A stretch of DNA of 7,347 nt from Chloroflexota bacterium (GCA_022561095.1 JADFRV010000114.1:1-7347); one strand, 5' to 3'. Positions 1-4,951 are shown, counted from the first letter of the stretch. Program-made: numbers and translations. The notes: a model not told the origin generated them from the sequence alone.

Positions 1-346
1 TAGTCCGCAGGAAATTACTAAAGGCCATTCGATACTCAGGGGTTCCCAAGACATCGGACTGTGTATTCTTTAGAGTGTAGAGAAGATCACTAACATGCGT
101 CTGCGTCTTAGGGGCAGAGCGCGTCGCACTCGTTAGCTCCGTCTCTAGCTCTGCTAGTTTGAATTCTCGGTCCGCTTGTTCCTTCAGAGAAGTAACATCG
201 ACCATTATGCGGTCGTACTGTTCCTTCTCGTCGCTATGGAGATCGCGGCTCTCTCCCTTAGCTCGGTTGACGAGTTCACGAAGCTGCTCCACTAGACCAG
301 ATCGCTTAACCATCAACTCGTTTTGAGTGTGTAATGGTGTACTCAT
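1..346 (-). CDS. HK97-fold phage major capsid protein, N-terminal part (runs off left edge)
   Basis: This is the N-terminal 115 codons of a phage major capsid protein, read on the minus strand from ATG at 344-346 and still open at base 1. What is seen: a charged, heptad-like helical stretch at about residues 9-75 (starting NELMVKRSGLVEQLRELVNR), a low-complexity Ser/Thr/Pro segment near 72-84, and an EYRMAFSNFLR sequence at 104-114. In HK97-type capsids the N-terminal coiled coil is the delta (scaffold) domain, which the prohead protease removes, and an E-Y-x-x-A-F-x-x-F/Y-L motif marks the start of the mature fold region. The start is fixed by GGAGGT at 355-360, 8 nt before the ATG. The prohead protease gene lies just upstream on the same strand, which is the classical order. 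The shell-forming domains are outside the window, so identity rests on the delta domain, the EYRMAF motif and context. Confidence 0.85.
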   Translation of the reverse strand, partial: MSTPLHTQNELMVKRSGLVEQLRELVNRAKGESRDLHSDEKEQYDRIMVDVTSLKEQADREFKLAELETELTSATRSAPKTQTHVSDLLYTLKNTQSDVLGTPEYRMAFSNFLRT

Positions 347-456
347 TTCTAAATACCTCCTTGTTTTTTTTGATTTCAACAAAGAGTCGTACTGACGTTT
401 CAGTGCAATCAACCCAACCGTTGTTAGGTTGAAGGAACTCTTATATTTATCTGGTG
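347..456 (-). other. Protease-capsid spacer / capsid mRNA leader
   Basis: This is about 110 nt of non-coding DNA between the protease stop and the capsid start. It contains a second imperfect inverted repeat: TCAACC at 409-414 pairs with GGTTGA at 427-432, with a CAA/TTG inner pairing at 415-417/421-423. It ends in the A-rich tract and Shine-Dalgarno site of the capsid gene. I see no convincing minus-strand promoter, so the capsid is probably read from an upstream promoter or from a processed transcript. Confidence 0.5.
355..360 (-). promoter_or_regulatory. Strong Shine-Dalgarno site of the capsid gene
   Basis: On the minus strand the sequence reads GGAGGT followed by an 8-nt spacer and ATG. 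It is preceded by an A-rich stretch (the run of T at about 363-370 on the plus strand). A strong site with an A-rich upstream region suits the high expression that a capsid protein needs. It decides the start codon at 346. Confidence 0.8.
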
Positions 457-482
457 AGACCTACTCTAATTCCAGTAGGTCT
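457..482 (-). repeat. Perfect 9-bp hairpin over the protease stop codon
   Basis: AGACCTACT at 457-465 and AGTAGGTCT at 474-482 are exact reverse complements separated by 8 nt. The TAG stop of the protease (461-463) sits in the stem. No U-run follows on the minus strand, so it is not a standard intrinsic terminator. It could be an RNA-processing or stabilising hairpin between protease and capsid. Confidence 0.6.
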
Positions 483-1078
483 AGTTCTCGTTCGAGCAAG
501 GGAATGCTCGACGGTGTTTCGTCATCTCTATCTTCTTCAACGTGGCCCGACGCTGTAACGATTGGCTCCGTCGAGAAAGCATCTACCCGACTTCGCAGTT
601 CCGCAGAGATGTTAGTCTGAGAAAAAGCGGGGAAGGCTACCGGGCTGATTTCTATTAGCTCCGCAGCTAATACGGTGCGGACTATGTTCCCCTCTACTTG
701 GTCTATGCGATCCTCTTCTACTAACATGCCGAAAGACATACCGTCCACATCGCCACGGGAAGTAGATATAAACGCATCATTACCCGTAGAGGTATTCGGA
801 AGGTCGAGAGAGAAATGGATACCGTCGGCTCTTTCTTCTAACTTCAGGGTCTTGGATTTAGTAGAACCCAGAATCAATTCCGGGTTATGACTCCAAAAGC
901 TCTTGATTGTGTGGTTCAAGTCGAAGGCTCCCGCAGCGATCCGCTCTTGGAATCCTCCAAGATCATCACTGAGTTCGTTAAAGGGAACCGCTCTACCTTC
1001 GAGAACTTTCTTCCCATCTTCGTCGGGAGCCGCTCTAACGGTAAGAGGGGTGTTGTAATACCTAGTTTCTAATTTCAT
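461..1078 (-). CDS. HK97-family prohead (capsid maturation) protease
   Basis: The product is a 205-residue serine protease of the Caudovirales prohead protease family (peptidase family S78, HK97 gp4-like). It acts inside the assembling procapsid, cleaving the capsid delta domain and then itself. Visible family marks are a short N-terminal strand followed by EGRAVPFNE (27-35), an ERIAAGAF segment (45-52), the catalytic-His region FWSHNPE with His64, the catalytic-Ser motif DGMSFGM with Ser115, and EISPVAFPAF (143-152), whose Glu143 region supplies the third member of the triad in this family. The C-terminal 45 residues are acidic and Glu/Leu-rich, and are probably the disposable tail. Length is normal for the family. 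The start ATG at 1076-1078 has AGGAG at 1087-1091, 8 nt away. Its first base overlaps the stop of the upstream gene (TAATG), indicating translational coupling. Codon use is AT-richer than in the genes to the right. Confidence 0.93.
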   Translation of the reverse strand: MKLETRYYNTPLTVRAAPDEDGKKVLEGRAVPFNELSDDLGGFQERIAAGAFDLNHTIKSFWSHNPELILGSTKSKTLKLEERADGIHFSLDLPNTSTGNDAFISTSRGDVDGMSFGMLVEEDRIDQVEGNIVRTVLAAELIEISPVAFPAFSQTNISAELRSRVDAFSTEPIVTASGHVEEDRDDETPSSIPLLERELDLLELE

Positions 1079-1200
1079 TATGCTTTCTCCTTGAATTTCG
1101 CTGTGAGGTAGCAGCTACACTTATGATGGCAGCCGGGATGCTTCACGTTCTTATCCGAACGCATAGCGGGTAATCCGTCGACTAATATCTCCTCACCCTT
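1078..1200 (-). pseudogene. 3' end of an unidentified phage head gene, truncated at the junction
   Basis: A minus-strand reading frame ends with TAA at 1078-1080, overlapping the protease ATG by one base, so it is the upstream gene of the same operon. Only about 40 C-terminal residues are clearly phage-like, because the frame then runs into GC-rich chromosomal DNA. It stays open there up to an ATG at 1296, but that ATG lies inside the R3H gene and is probably not the true start. The visible tail has a Cys/His cluster, HPGCHHKCSCYL. An HP-x-C-...-C-x-C-x-L ending resembles the C-terminal motif of Mu F / SPP1 gp7-type minor head proteins, whose genes often sit between portal and protease. This identification is inference from a short motif; a portal C-terminus is the other option from gene order. 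The right boundary is approximate. Confidence 0.5.
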
Positions 1201-1240
1201 GCCGACGAAGTTCTCCGTCGTAGAAATGCTCTTCCCCTTC
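1195..1240. other. Phage/chromosome junction
   Basis: Base composition, strand of coding and codon style all change within about 40 bases. To the left is the minus-strand phage head operon, and to the right is a plus-strand chromosomal gene lacking its 5' part. The R3H protein becomes recognisable at LFPFGVSR (from about 1229), so the breakpoint is probably between 1200 and 1230. I see no integrase, tRNA, transposase or obvious direct repeat at the join. It may be a prophage or remnant edge, a rearrangement, or an assembly chimera. Confidence 0.7.
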
Positions 1241-1678
1241 GGCGTGTCGCGCCAGCGCCTGGGGCAGGCGCTGCGCCAGACCGGGTTCGCGGGCACGATC
1301 GTGGACAGCCTTGACGAGGCCGACGCGCTGATTACGCTGCGCTCCTACCACCGGCGCAAGCCCCAGACCCTCCGCGACGCTGAGGATCGCAGTGTCCCCA
1401 TCTACGTCGTCAAGAGCAACACCGTCTTCCAGCTTGAGCACTGCCTACTCTCCATGCGCACCGAGAAGGCCGGCGACCCTGTCGTGGCCGCCCTGCGAGA
1501 GGCGGAGGAGGCGATCGGCCAGGTGATGACCGGAGACGACGCTATCGACCTCACCCCGCAGAACGCCTACATCCGGCGGCTGCAGCACATGCTGGCTCAG
1601 CGCTACAATCTTTCGTCCCGCAGCATGGGCAAGGACCCTTACCGGCAGGTGCGCATCCTTCCCGGCGAGATGGACTGA
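1199..1678 (+). pseudogene. R3H-domain nucleic-acid-binding protein, C-terminal part (5' end missing)
   Basis: This is the C-terminal part of a single-stranded nucleic-acid-binding R3H protein of the SpoIIIAA/Ycf45-like AAA ATPase family found in Chloroflexota and other bacteria. Visible parts are FPFGVSRQRL (12-21), then SLDEADALITLRSYHRRKPQ (37-56), the linker domain typical of this family, VPIYVVKSNT (66-75), and a C-terminal R3H domain with QNAYIRRLQHMLAQRY (121-136), in which Arg126-x3-His130 is the signature. Residues are numbered from a TTG at 1199, the first usable start, but the frame is open back to 1127 and the usual N-terminal ATPase domain (Walker motifs) is absent. The gene is therefore truncated at the phage junction rather than being a small complete gene. 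It ends 2 nt before tmk, so the two were co-transcribed. Whether the fragment is expressed cannot be told. Confidence 0.8.
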
Positions 1679-1680
1679 CG

Positions 1681-2319
1681 GTGTCTCCGCAACTCCACCA
1701 CGGCACCCTGGTCACACTCGAGGGTGGAGAGGGCTCCGGCAAGTCCAGCCAGGCCGACGCGCTCGCGACGCTCCTGCGAGAGCATGACTACGATGTCACT
1801 ATCACACGCGAGCCCGCCGGTACGGAGCTGGGCGAGATCGTGAAGGGGATATTTCAGCGAGGCGCCACCGTGACCCCAGGGGCGGAGCTATTGCTCTTCG
1901 AGGCGGCCCGCGCGCAACATGTACAGGAGGTGATTCGGCCCGCTCTGGAGCGCGGCAAGATGATCCTCTGCGACCGCTACACGGACTCCACCCTGGCTTA
2001 TCAGGGATATGGTCGCGGTCTTAGCCTGGATCACCTGCGCGCCGTCAATCACATCGCTACCGGCGGACTGCCTCCCCACTTCACTATACTGCTGGACCTG
2101 CCACCGGAGATCGGCCTTGCCCGCAAGGACCACGAAACCCTTGGCGACAGTATCGGCAAGGAATCGCTTGAGTTCCACCAGAGGGTACGTGCAGGGTACC
2201 TGGATCTGGCGCAGCGGGAGCCGAAACGCATGGTCGTAGTGGATGCGTCGCTAGCGAAGGATCAGGTCACTCAGGCCGCCTGGCAGCACCTGCAACGGTT
2301 CCTGGACCAGTTCCGGTAG
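1681..2319 (+). CDS. tmk: Thymidylate kinase (dTMP kinase)
   Basis: A cytoplasmic 212-residue kinase that phosphorylates dTMP to dTDP with ATP, an essential step in dTTP supply. Motifs are all present: P-loop GGEGSGKSS (15-23), TREPAGT (42-48, the nucleotide-monophosphate site with the family Arg-Glu-Pro), the CDRYTDSTLAYQG segment (97-109) with the DRY motif at 98-100, and a lid region around residues 147-173 (ARKD...EFHQRVRAGY). Length is typical (200-215). The start is GTG at 1681, directly after the R3H stop with a 2-nt gap. The upstream Shine-Dalgarno match is weak (GGCGAGA at about 1664-1670), so translation is probably coupled to the R3H gene. If the R3H 5' end is really disrupted in the genome, tmk would need a promoter that I cannot see. 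A GC-rich hairpin follows 12 nt after the stop. Confidence 0.95.
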   Translation: MSPQLHHGTLVTLEGGEGSGKSSQADALATLLREHDYDVTITREPAGTELGEIVKGIFQRGATVTPGAELLLFEAARAQHVQEVIRPALERGKMILCDRYTDSTLAYQGYGRGLSLDHLRAVNHIATGGLPPHFTILLDLPPEIGLARKDHETLGDSIGKESLEFHQRVRAGYLDLAQREPKRMVVVDASLAKDQVTQAAWQHLQRFLDQFR

Positions 2320-2540
2320 AGGAGAAACAGGGCGGCCCCAGCGCAATTGCCGGGGCCGCTTTACTGCGGGTCGCCGCACCTCCCTTTGGGCTCGCCAATC
2401 ACTCAAACTCGCGACTACCGCACTTATTTACCTGTGTTGCTATTCTGGTATCCTAAGGCATCACCTGTCAATACGAACCGCTACATACTCTCTTCACTGT
2501 TCCTTAACTTCTCGCTGCCGCCAAACCTGATCGCGCCTTC
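2320..2540. other. tmk-thrB spacer, non-coding
   Basis: Apart from the terminator hairpin at its left end I see no gene in this stretch. Short open frames here have no Shine-Dalgarno site and no family resemblance. The part from about 2400 to 2520 is noticeably less GC-rich than the flanking genes, as expected of an upstream promoter region. No riboswitch or T-box pattern was recognised. Confidence 0.5.
2332..2362 (+). terminator. Probable intrinsic terminator after tmk
   Basis: GCGGCCCC at 2332-2339 pairs perfectly with GGGGCCGC at 2352-2359 across a 12-nt loop. The stem is followed by TTTACT, so the U tract is short. Its position just after the tmk stop and before the thrB promoter fits an end of transcription, though the weak T-run leaves room for read-through. 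Confidence 0.6.
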
Positions 2541-2569
2541 TTGCTGGCCGCCAGGCGCGATGCTAGGAT
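2541..2569 (+). promoter_or_regulatory. Sigma70-type promoter of thrB-lysC with extended -10
   Basis: TTGCTG (2541-2546), a 17-nt spacer, and TAGGAT (2564-2569) preceded by TGC (2561-2563), an extended -10 element. Transcription would begin near 2576, giving a leader of about 30 nt to the ATG at 2608. That is nearly the same -10-to-ATG distance (38 nt) as for the promoter at 5038-5065 (39 nt). It argues against the upstream TTG at 2584 as start. Confidence 0.6.
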
Positions 2570-2607
2570 GACTCTATCGTCGATTGCGAACCTATCAGGC
2601 CGCGCAG

Positions 2608-3489
2608 ATGCCGCCTTCATCCATAACAGTACGCGTTCCCGCCACCAGCGCCAATCTAGGTCCCGGCTTCGACTGCCTGGGGTTGGCGCTGGACATCTGG
2701 GCCACCATCACTCTGTCTACGAAGGCGTCCCAGGGCGATCACCCTCTGGCCCGCATGGCCGATAACGCCGCTCGCGCGCTCTTCGCCGCCGCCGAACTGC
2801 CGCCTCCCAGCGGCTACGCAGCCACTTACGAAGGCTCTATCCCTATCGCACGTGGGCTGGGCGCCTCCGCCATCGCCCGCGCCGGCGGCGTCCTCGCCGC
2901 CAACACCCTCGCCGGTGACCCGTTCGACCGCGAGCATCTCCTATTCCTGGCGGCGGAGCTGGAGGGCCACGCCGATAACGTAGCACCAGCGCTGTTTGGT
3001 AGCCTCCAGGTGGTAGTGCGAGGCCGCCAGAACGTCACCCGTATAGGCGTGCCTCTGCCGGAAGGGCTCAAGGCCGTCCTCCTGGTGCCGGAGCTGAGCA
3101 TGCCCACCCAGAAGAGCCGCAAGCTCCTTCCTCAATCGCTTTCGCGGACGGACGCTGTGCACAACGTCTCCCGCGCCACCCTGCTCGTCGCCGCCCTGGG
3201 CCAGGGCCGGTTCGACCTCCTGGATGAGGCGACGAAGGACCGGCTTCACCAGCCGGCCCGCGCCAAACTGCTTCCGGGAATGTACAGCATTTTCGATGCG
3301 GCCAAGGCGGCCGGCGCCCACTGCGCTTACCTCTCCGGCGGCGGCTCTACGATCTGCGCCCTCTGCAGCGATAACGAGCAGGGGATCGCGGACGCGATGC
3401 TGGAGGCGGCTACCAGCCGCGAGGTTAAGGCGGAGACGCTGATCACCGCCCCCACGGAGCGGGGGGCGGAGATAGTGGAGACGAAGTAG
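2608..3489 (+). CDS. thrB: Homoserine kinase
   Basis: A 293-residue GHMP-family kinase that makes O-phosphohomoserine from homoserine and ATP, the substrate for threonine synthase. Motifs are the N-terminal PATSANLGPGFD (11-22), the ATP-binding glycine loop in IPIARGLGASA (78-88), EGHADNVAP (119-127) and the C-terminal LSGGGST (242-248). Length matches the family. I chose the ATG at 2608, because it puts the conserved VRVPATSANLGPGFD at the usual distance from the N-terminus and lies about 30 nt from the promoter. A TTG at 2584 would add 8 residues. The Shine-Dalgarno match is poor. Two motif positions are unusual: the glycine loop reads GLG-Ala-SA instead of the usual GLG-Ser-SA, and the last motif reads GGGST where GAGPT is common. 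All motif blocks are nonetheless kept, so it is likely active. lysC follows with no gap. Confidence 0.94.
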   Translation: MPPSSITVRVPATSANLGPGFDCLGLALDIWATITLSTKASQGDHPLARMADNAARALFAAAELPPPSGYAATYEGSIPIARGLGASAIARAGGVLAANTLAGDPFDREHLLFLAAELEGHADNVAPALFGSLQVVVRGRQNVTRIGVPLPEGLKAVLLVPELSMPTQKSRKLLPQSLSRTDAVHNVSRATLLVAALGQGRFDLLDEATKDRLHQPARAKLLPGMYSIFDAAKAAGAHCAYLSGGGSTICALCSDNEQGIADAMLEAATSREVKAETLITAPTERGAEIVETK

Positions 3490-4707
3490 GTGGCGCTCAT
3501 CGTCCAGAAGTACGGCGGCACCTCGGTCGCCGACGCTGAGCGTATCCAGAGCGTGGCTGGCCGCATCGCCCGCCAGGCGGAGGCGGGAGACCGCCTGGTG
3601 GTTGTCGTCTCCGCCATGGGAGACACCACCGATGAGCTGCTGGCGCTGGCCGATCAGATGACCGACGAGCCGGAGGAGCGGGAGCTGGACCTTCTCCTCT
3701 CCACGGGCGAGATCGTCTCCTCAACGCTACTGGCGATGGCGCTGAAGCATATCGGTCATCCGGCGATCGCTCTGTCCGGCGCCCAGGCGGGCATCGGCAC
3801 GGACAAGCGCTACGGACGGGCCCGTATCCTGAAGGTGGACCCGCACCGCGTAGAGGCGGCGCTGAAGCGTGGCAACGTGGTGATTGTAGCCGGGTTCCAG
3901 GGGACGACGGAGGAGCTGGACGTTACCACTCTGGGCCGCGGCGGCTCCGACACTACCGCCGTCGCCCTGACGGCGGCGCTCAAGGCGGAACGCTGCGAGA
4001 TCTACACCGATGTCGACGGCATATACACGGCCGACCCCCGCATCGAGCCCAGGGCGTCCAAGCTGGAGTCGGTCAGCTATGAGGAGATGCTGGAGCTGGC
4101 CAGCTACGGGGCGAAGGTGATGCACCCGCGGGCGGTGGAGCTTGGCGCTCTATTTCAGGTACCGATCCTGGTGGCCTCCAGCTTCGTGGAGACGCCCGGC
4201 ACGCTCATCGGAGGTGCGAGCATGATGGAGCAACGGAACAAGGTAACGGGTATCGCCGGGGACACGGACGTGGCCCGGATCACGATACGGGGGGTGCCGG
4301 ACCAGCCAGGCATCGCGGCGCGGCTGTTCCAGCCGCTGGCGGAGGGCGGGATCAGCGTGGACACGATCGTGCAGAACGCGAGCGTGGAGCGGCTGACGGA
4401 CCTGACGTTCACGGTGGCGCGGGCGGAGCTGGGGCGGGCGATGGAGATCGTGAGGCCGGTGGCGGCGGAGATCGGGGCGCCGGAGGTGCTGGCGGACACG
4501 CACCTGGCGAAGGTGAGCGTGGTGGGGGCGGGGATGCAGTCCGGCCCCGGCTACGCGGGCCGGATGTTCCAGACGCTGTACGAGGCGGGGATCAACATCG
4601 AGCTGATCACGACGAGCGAGATCAGGATTACCTGCCTGATCGAGGAGGCGCAGGTGCCGGCGGCGGTACGGGCGCTGCACAAGGCGTTCGAGCTGGAGGA
4701 GGCGTAG
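3490..4707 (+). CDS. lysC: Aspartate kinase (aspartokinase, two C-terminal ACT domains)
   Basis: A 405-residue enzyme that phosphorylates aspartate to 4-phosphoaspartate, the first step to lysine, methionine, threonine and diaminopimelate. The amino-acid kinase domain (about 1-240) shows VQKYGGTSV (5-13), STGEIVS (71-77), GRGGSDTTAVAL (149-160), YTDVDGIYTADPR (172-184) and YGAKVMHPRAVE (206-217). Two ACT domains follow at about 262-335 and 340-405, with the conserved FQ-L-AE-GIS-D-IVQN pattern at 280-297. Length and layout match the monofunctional, B. subtilis/Corynebacterium-type enzymes that are feedback-regulated by lysine and/or threonine through the ACT domains. The start is GTG at 3490, immediately after the thrB TAG. 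GGAG near 3477-3480, inside thrB, serves as Shine-Dalgarno site, so the pair is translationally coupled. Codon use changes sharply at about codon 245, where an internal start is also seen (see 4210-4707). Confidence 0.96.
   Translation: MALIVQKYGGTSVADAERIQSVAGRIARQAEAGDRLVVVVSAMGDTTDELLALADQMTDEPEERELDLLLSTGEIVSSTLLAMALKHIGHPAIALSGAQAGIGTDKRYGRARILKVDPHRVEAALKRGNVVIVAGFQGTTEELDVTTLGRGGSDTTAVALTAALKAERCEIYTDVDGIYTADPRIEPRASKLESVSYEEMLELASYGAKVMHPRAVELGALFQVPILVASSFVETPGTLIGGASMMEQRNKVTGIAGDTDVARITIRGVPDQPGIAARLFQPLAEGGISVDTIVQNASVERLTDLTFTVARAELGRAMEIVRPVAAEIGAPEVLADTHLAKVSVVGAGMQSGPGYAGRMFQTLYEAGINIELITTSEIRITCLIEEAQVPAAVRALHKAFELEEA
4210..4224 (+). promoter_or_regulatory. Internal Shine-Dalgarno and in-frame ATG in lysC
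   Basis: GGAGGTG at 4210-4216 lies 5 nt before an in-frame ATG at 4222-4224 (codon 245) and 8 nt before a second in-frame ATG at 4225-4227. It is a better ribosome-binding site than that of any other chromosomal gene in the window. Confidence 0.55.
4222..4707 (+). CDS. lysC: Possible separately translated beta subunit of aspartokinase (ACT domains)
   Basis: Initiation at ATG 4222 would give a 161-residue protein made only of the two ACT domains. In Bacillus subtilis aspartokinase II and Corynebacterium aspartokinase, an in-frame internal start in lysC produces just such a beta subunit of about 160 residues, forming an alpha2-beta2 enzyme with effector sites at the interface. The site is seen directly; use of the start is inferred from that precedent. 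Against it, GGA-GGT simply encodes Gly-Gly, and Met is common at this linker position. Confidence 0.5.
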   Translation: MMEQRNKVTGIAGDTDVARITIRGVPDQPGIAARLFQPLAEGGISVDTIVQNASVERLTDLTFTVARAELGRAMEIVRPVAAEIGAPEVLADTHLAKVSVVGAGMQSGPGYAGRMFQTLYEAGINIELITTSEIRITCLIEEAQVPAAVRALHKAFELEEA

Positions 4708-4759
4708 GGGCGGCGGCAGGGCGGCGGGAGGAGAGCGCGGCGAGCAGCGCCCCTACGTC
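4701..4759. repeat. 12-bp inverted repeat over the lysC stop
   Basis: GTAGGGGCG at 4704-4712 is the exact reverse complement of CGCCCCTAC at 4748-4756. Pairing extends three more positions outwards (4701-4703 with 4757-4759, including one G-T). The TAG stop of lysC (4705-4707) lies in the left arm. The 35-nt loop is purine- and GC-rich. No T-run follows, so it is either a factor-dependent 3' end or a dispersed palindromic element. Confidence 0.55.
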
Positions 4760-4794
4760 GCCTATTGCCGATCCTCCCGCAACCGGCCCCGCTG

Positions 4795-4800
4795 TATGAT
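4795..4800 (+). promoter_or_regulatory. Isolated -10-like TATGAT
   Basis: TATGAT at 4795-4800 equals the -10 of the promoter at 5038-5065. The best -35-like match upstream (TTGCCG, 4765-4770) is 24 nt away, too far for a normal sigma70 spacer, and no gene follows at a suitable distance. It may be chance or a promoter for a small RNA. Confidence 0.2.
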
Positions 4801-4823
4801 CGTTTGGGGGCGGCGTATCTGGC

Positions 4824-4842
4824 CCCTTCGACAGGCTCAGGG
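4824..4842 (+). repeat. Dispersed repeat copy 1, CCCTTCGACAGGCTCAGGG
   Basis: A 19-nt partly palindromic element whose ends are complementary (CCCT...AGGG). It differs by one base from the second copy at 4926-4944. This motif is known to me as a very common intergenic repeat in Chloroflexota and several other phyla. It is in the same orientation as copy 2, 102 nt away. Confidence 0.7.
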
Positions 4843-4848
4843 CAGGGC

Positions 4849-4922
4849 TTGGTCGTTTTTCAGAAAAGCTCTCGTTGCTCGGGGTTTCAGATAGGGCCAG
4901 GGGAGCTCTGTTTGGTCGTTTT
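4849..4922 (+). repeat. Short direct repeat TTGGTCGTTTT
   Basis: TTGGTCGTTTT occurs at 4849-4859 and again at 4912-4922. The first follows copy 1 of the dispersed repeat by 6 nt and the second precedes copy 2 by 3 nt. The whole block 4821-4951 therefore looks like a composite repeat cluster rather than two independent insertions. Confidence 0.5.
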
Positions 4923-4925
4923 CGG

Positions 4926-4951
4926 CCCTTCGACAAGCTCAGGGTGAGCGG
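4926..4951 (+). repeat. Dispersed repeat copy 2, CCCTTCGACAAGCTCAGGG plus TGAGCGG
   Basis: This is the canonical form of the element, followed by the TGAGCGG extension that usually accompanies it. The arms CCCT/AGGG and the inner GA-CTC/AGC-TC symmetry allow a small hairpin. No coding function is evident. Confidence 0.75.

Noticed and set aside
429..620. Ser-rich plus-strand frame opposite the protease 3' end
   Set aside because: It is antisense to the acidic tail of the protease and is low complexity because that tail is Glu/Leu-rich.
1193..1441. Minus-strand 82-codon frame across the junction
   Set aside because: It lies opposite the well-supported R3H domain gene and has no family resemblance or ribosome site.
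2320..2540. Possible riboswitch or T-box ahead of thrB-lysC
   Set aside because: Lysine and threonine control elements were considered, but I saw no recognisable conserved core or terminator/antiterminator pair, and the promoter lies downstream of most of this region, leaving only a leader of about 30 nt.
2347..2571. 74-codon plus-strand frame in the tmk-thrB spacer
   Set aside because: It starts within the terminator stem, has no Shine-Dalgarno site, has a composition unlike the neighbouring genes, and contains the thrB promoter at its end. It is treated as non-coding.
4150..4680. Long minus-strand open frame (176 codons) opposite lysC
   Set aside because: It is an Arg/His-rich product of the GC-rich antisense frame of a well-conserved gene. 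It matches no family I know and lacks a ribosome site.
4628..4936. Minus-strand frame across the lysC end and repeat cluster
   Set aside because: It reads LSLSKG from the dispersed repeat, a well-known false translation of this element.
4824..4951. CRISPR-like array from the two similar repeats
   Set aside because: There are only two copies, with a different direct repeat between them, no regular spacers and no cas genes. A dispersed intergenic element explains it better.
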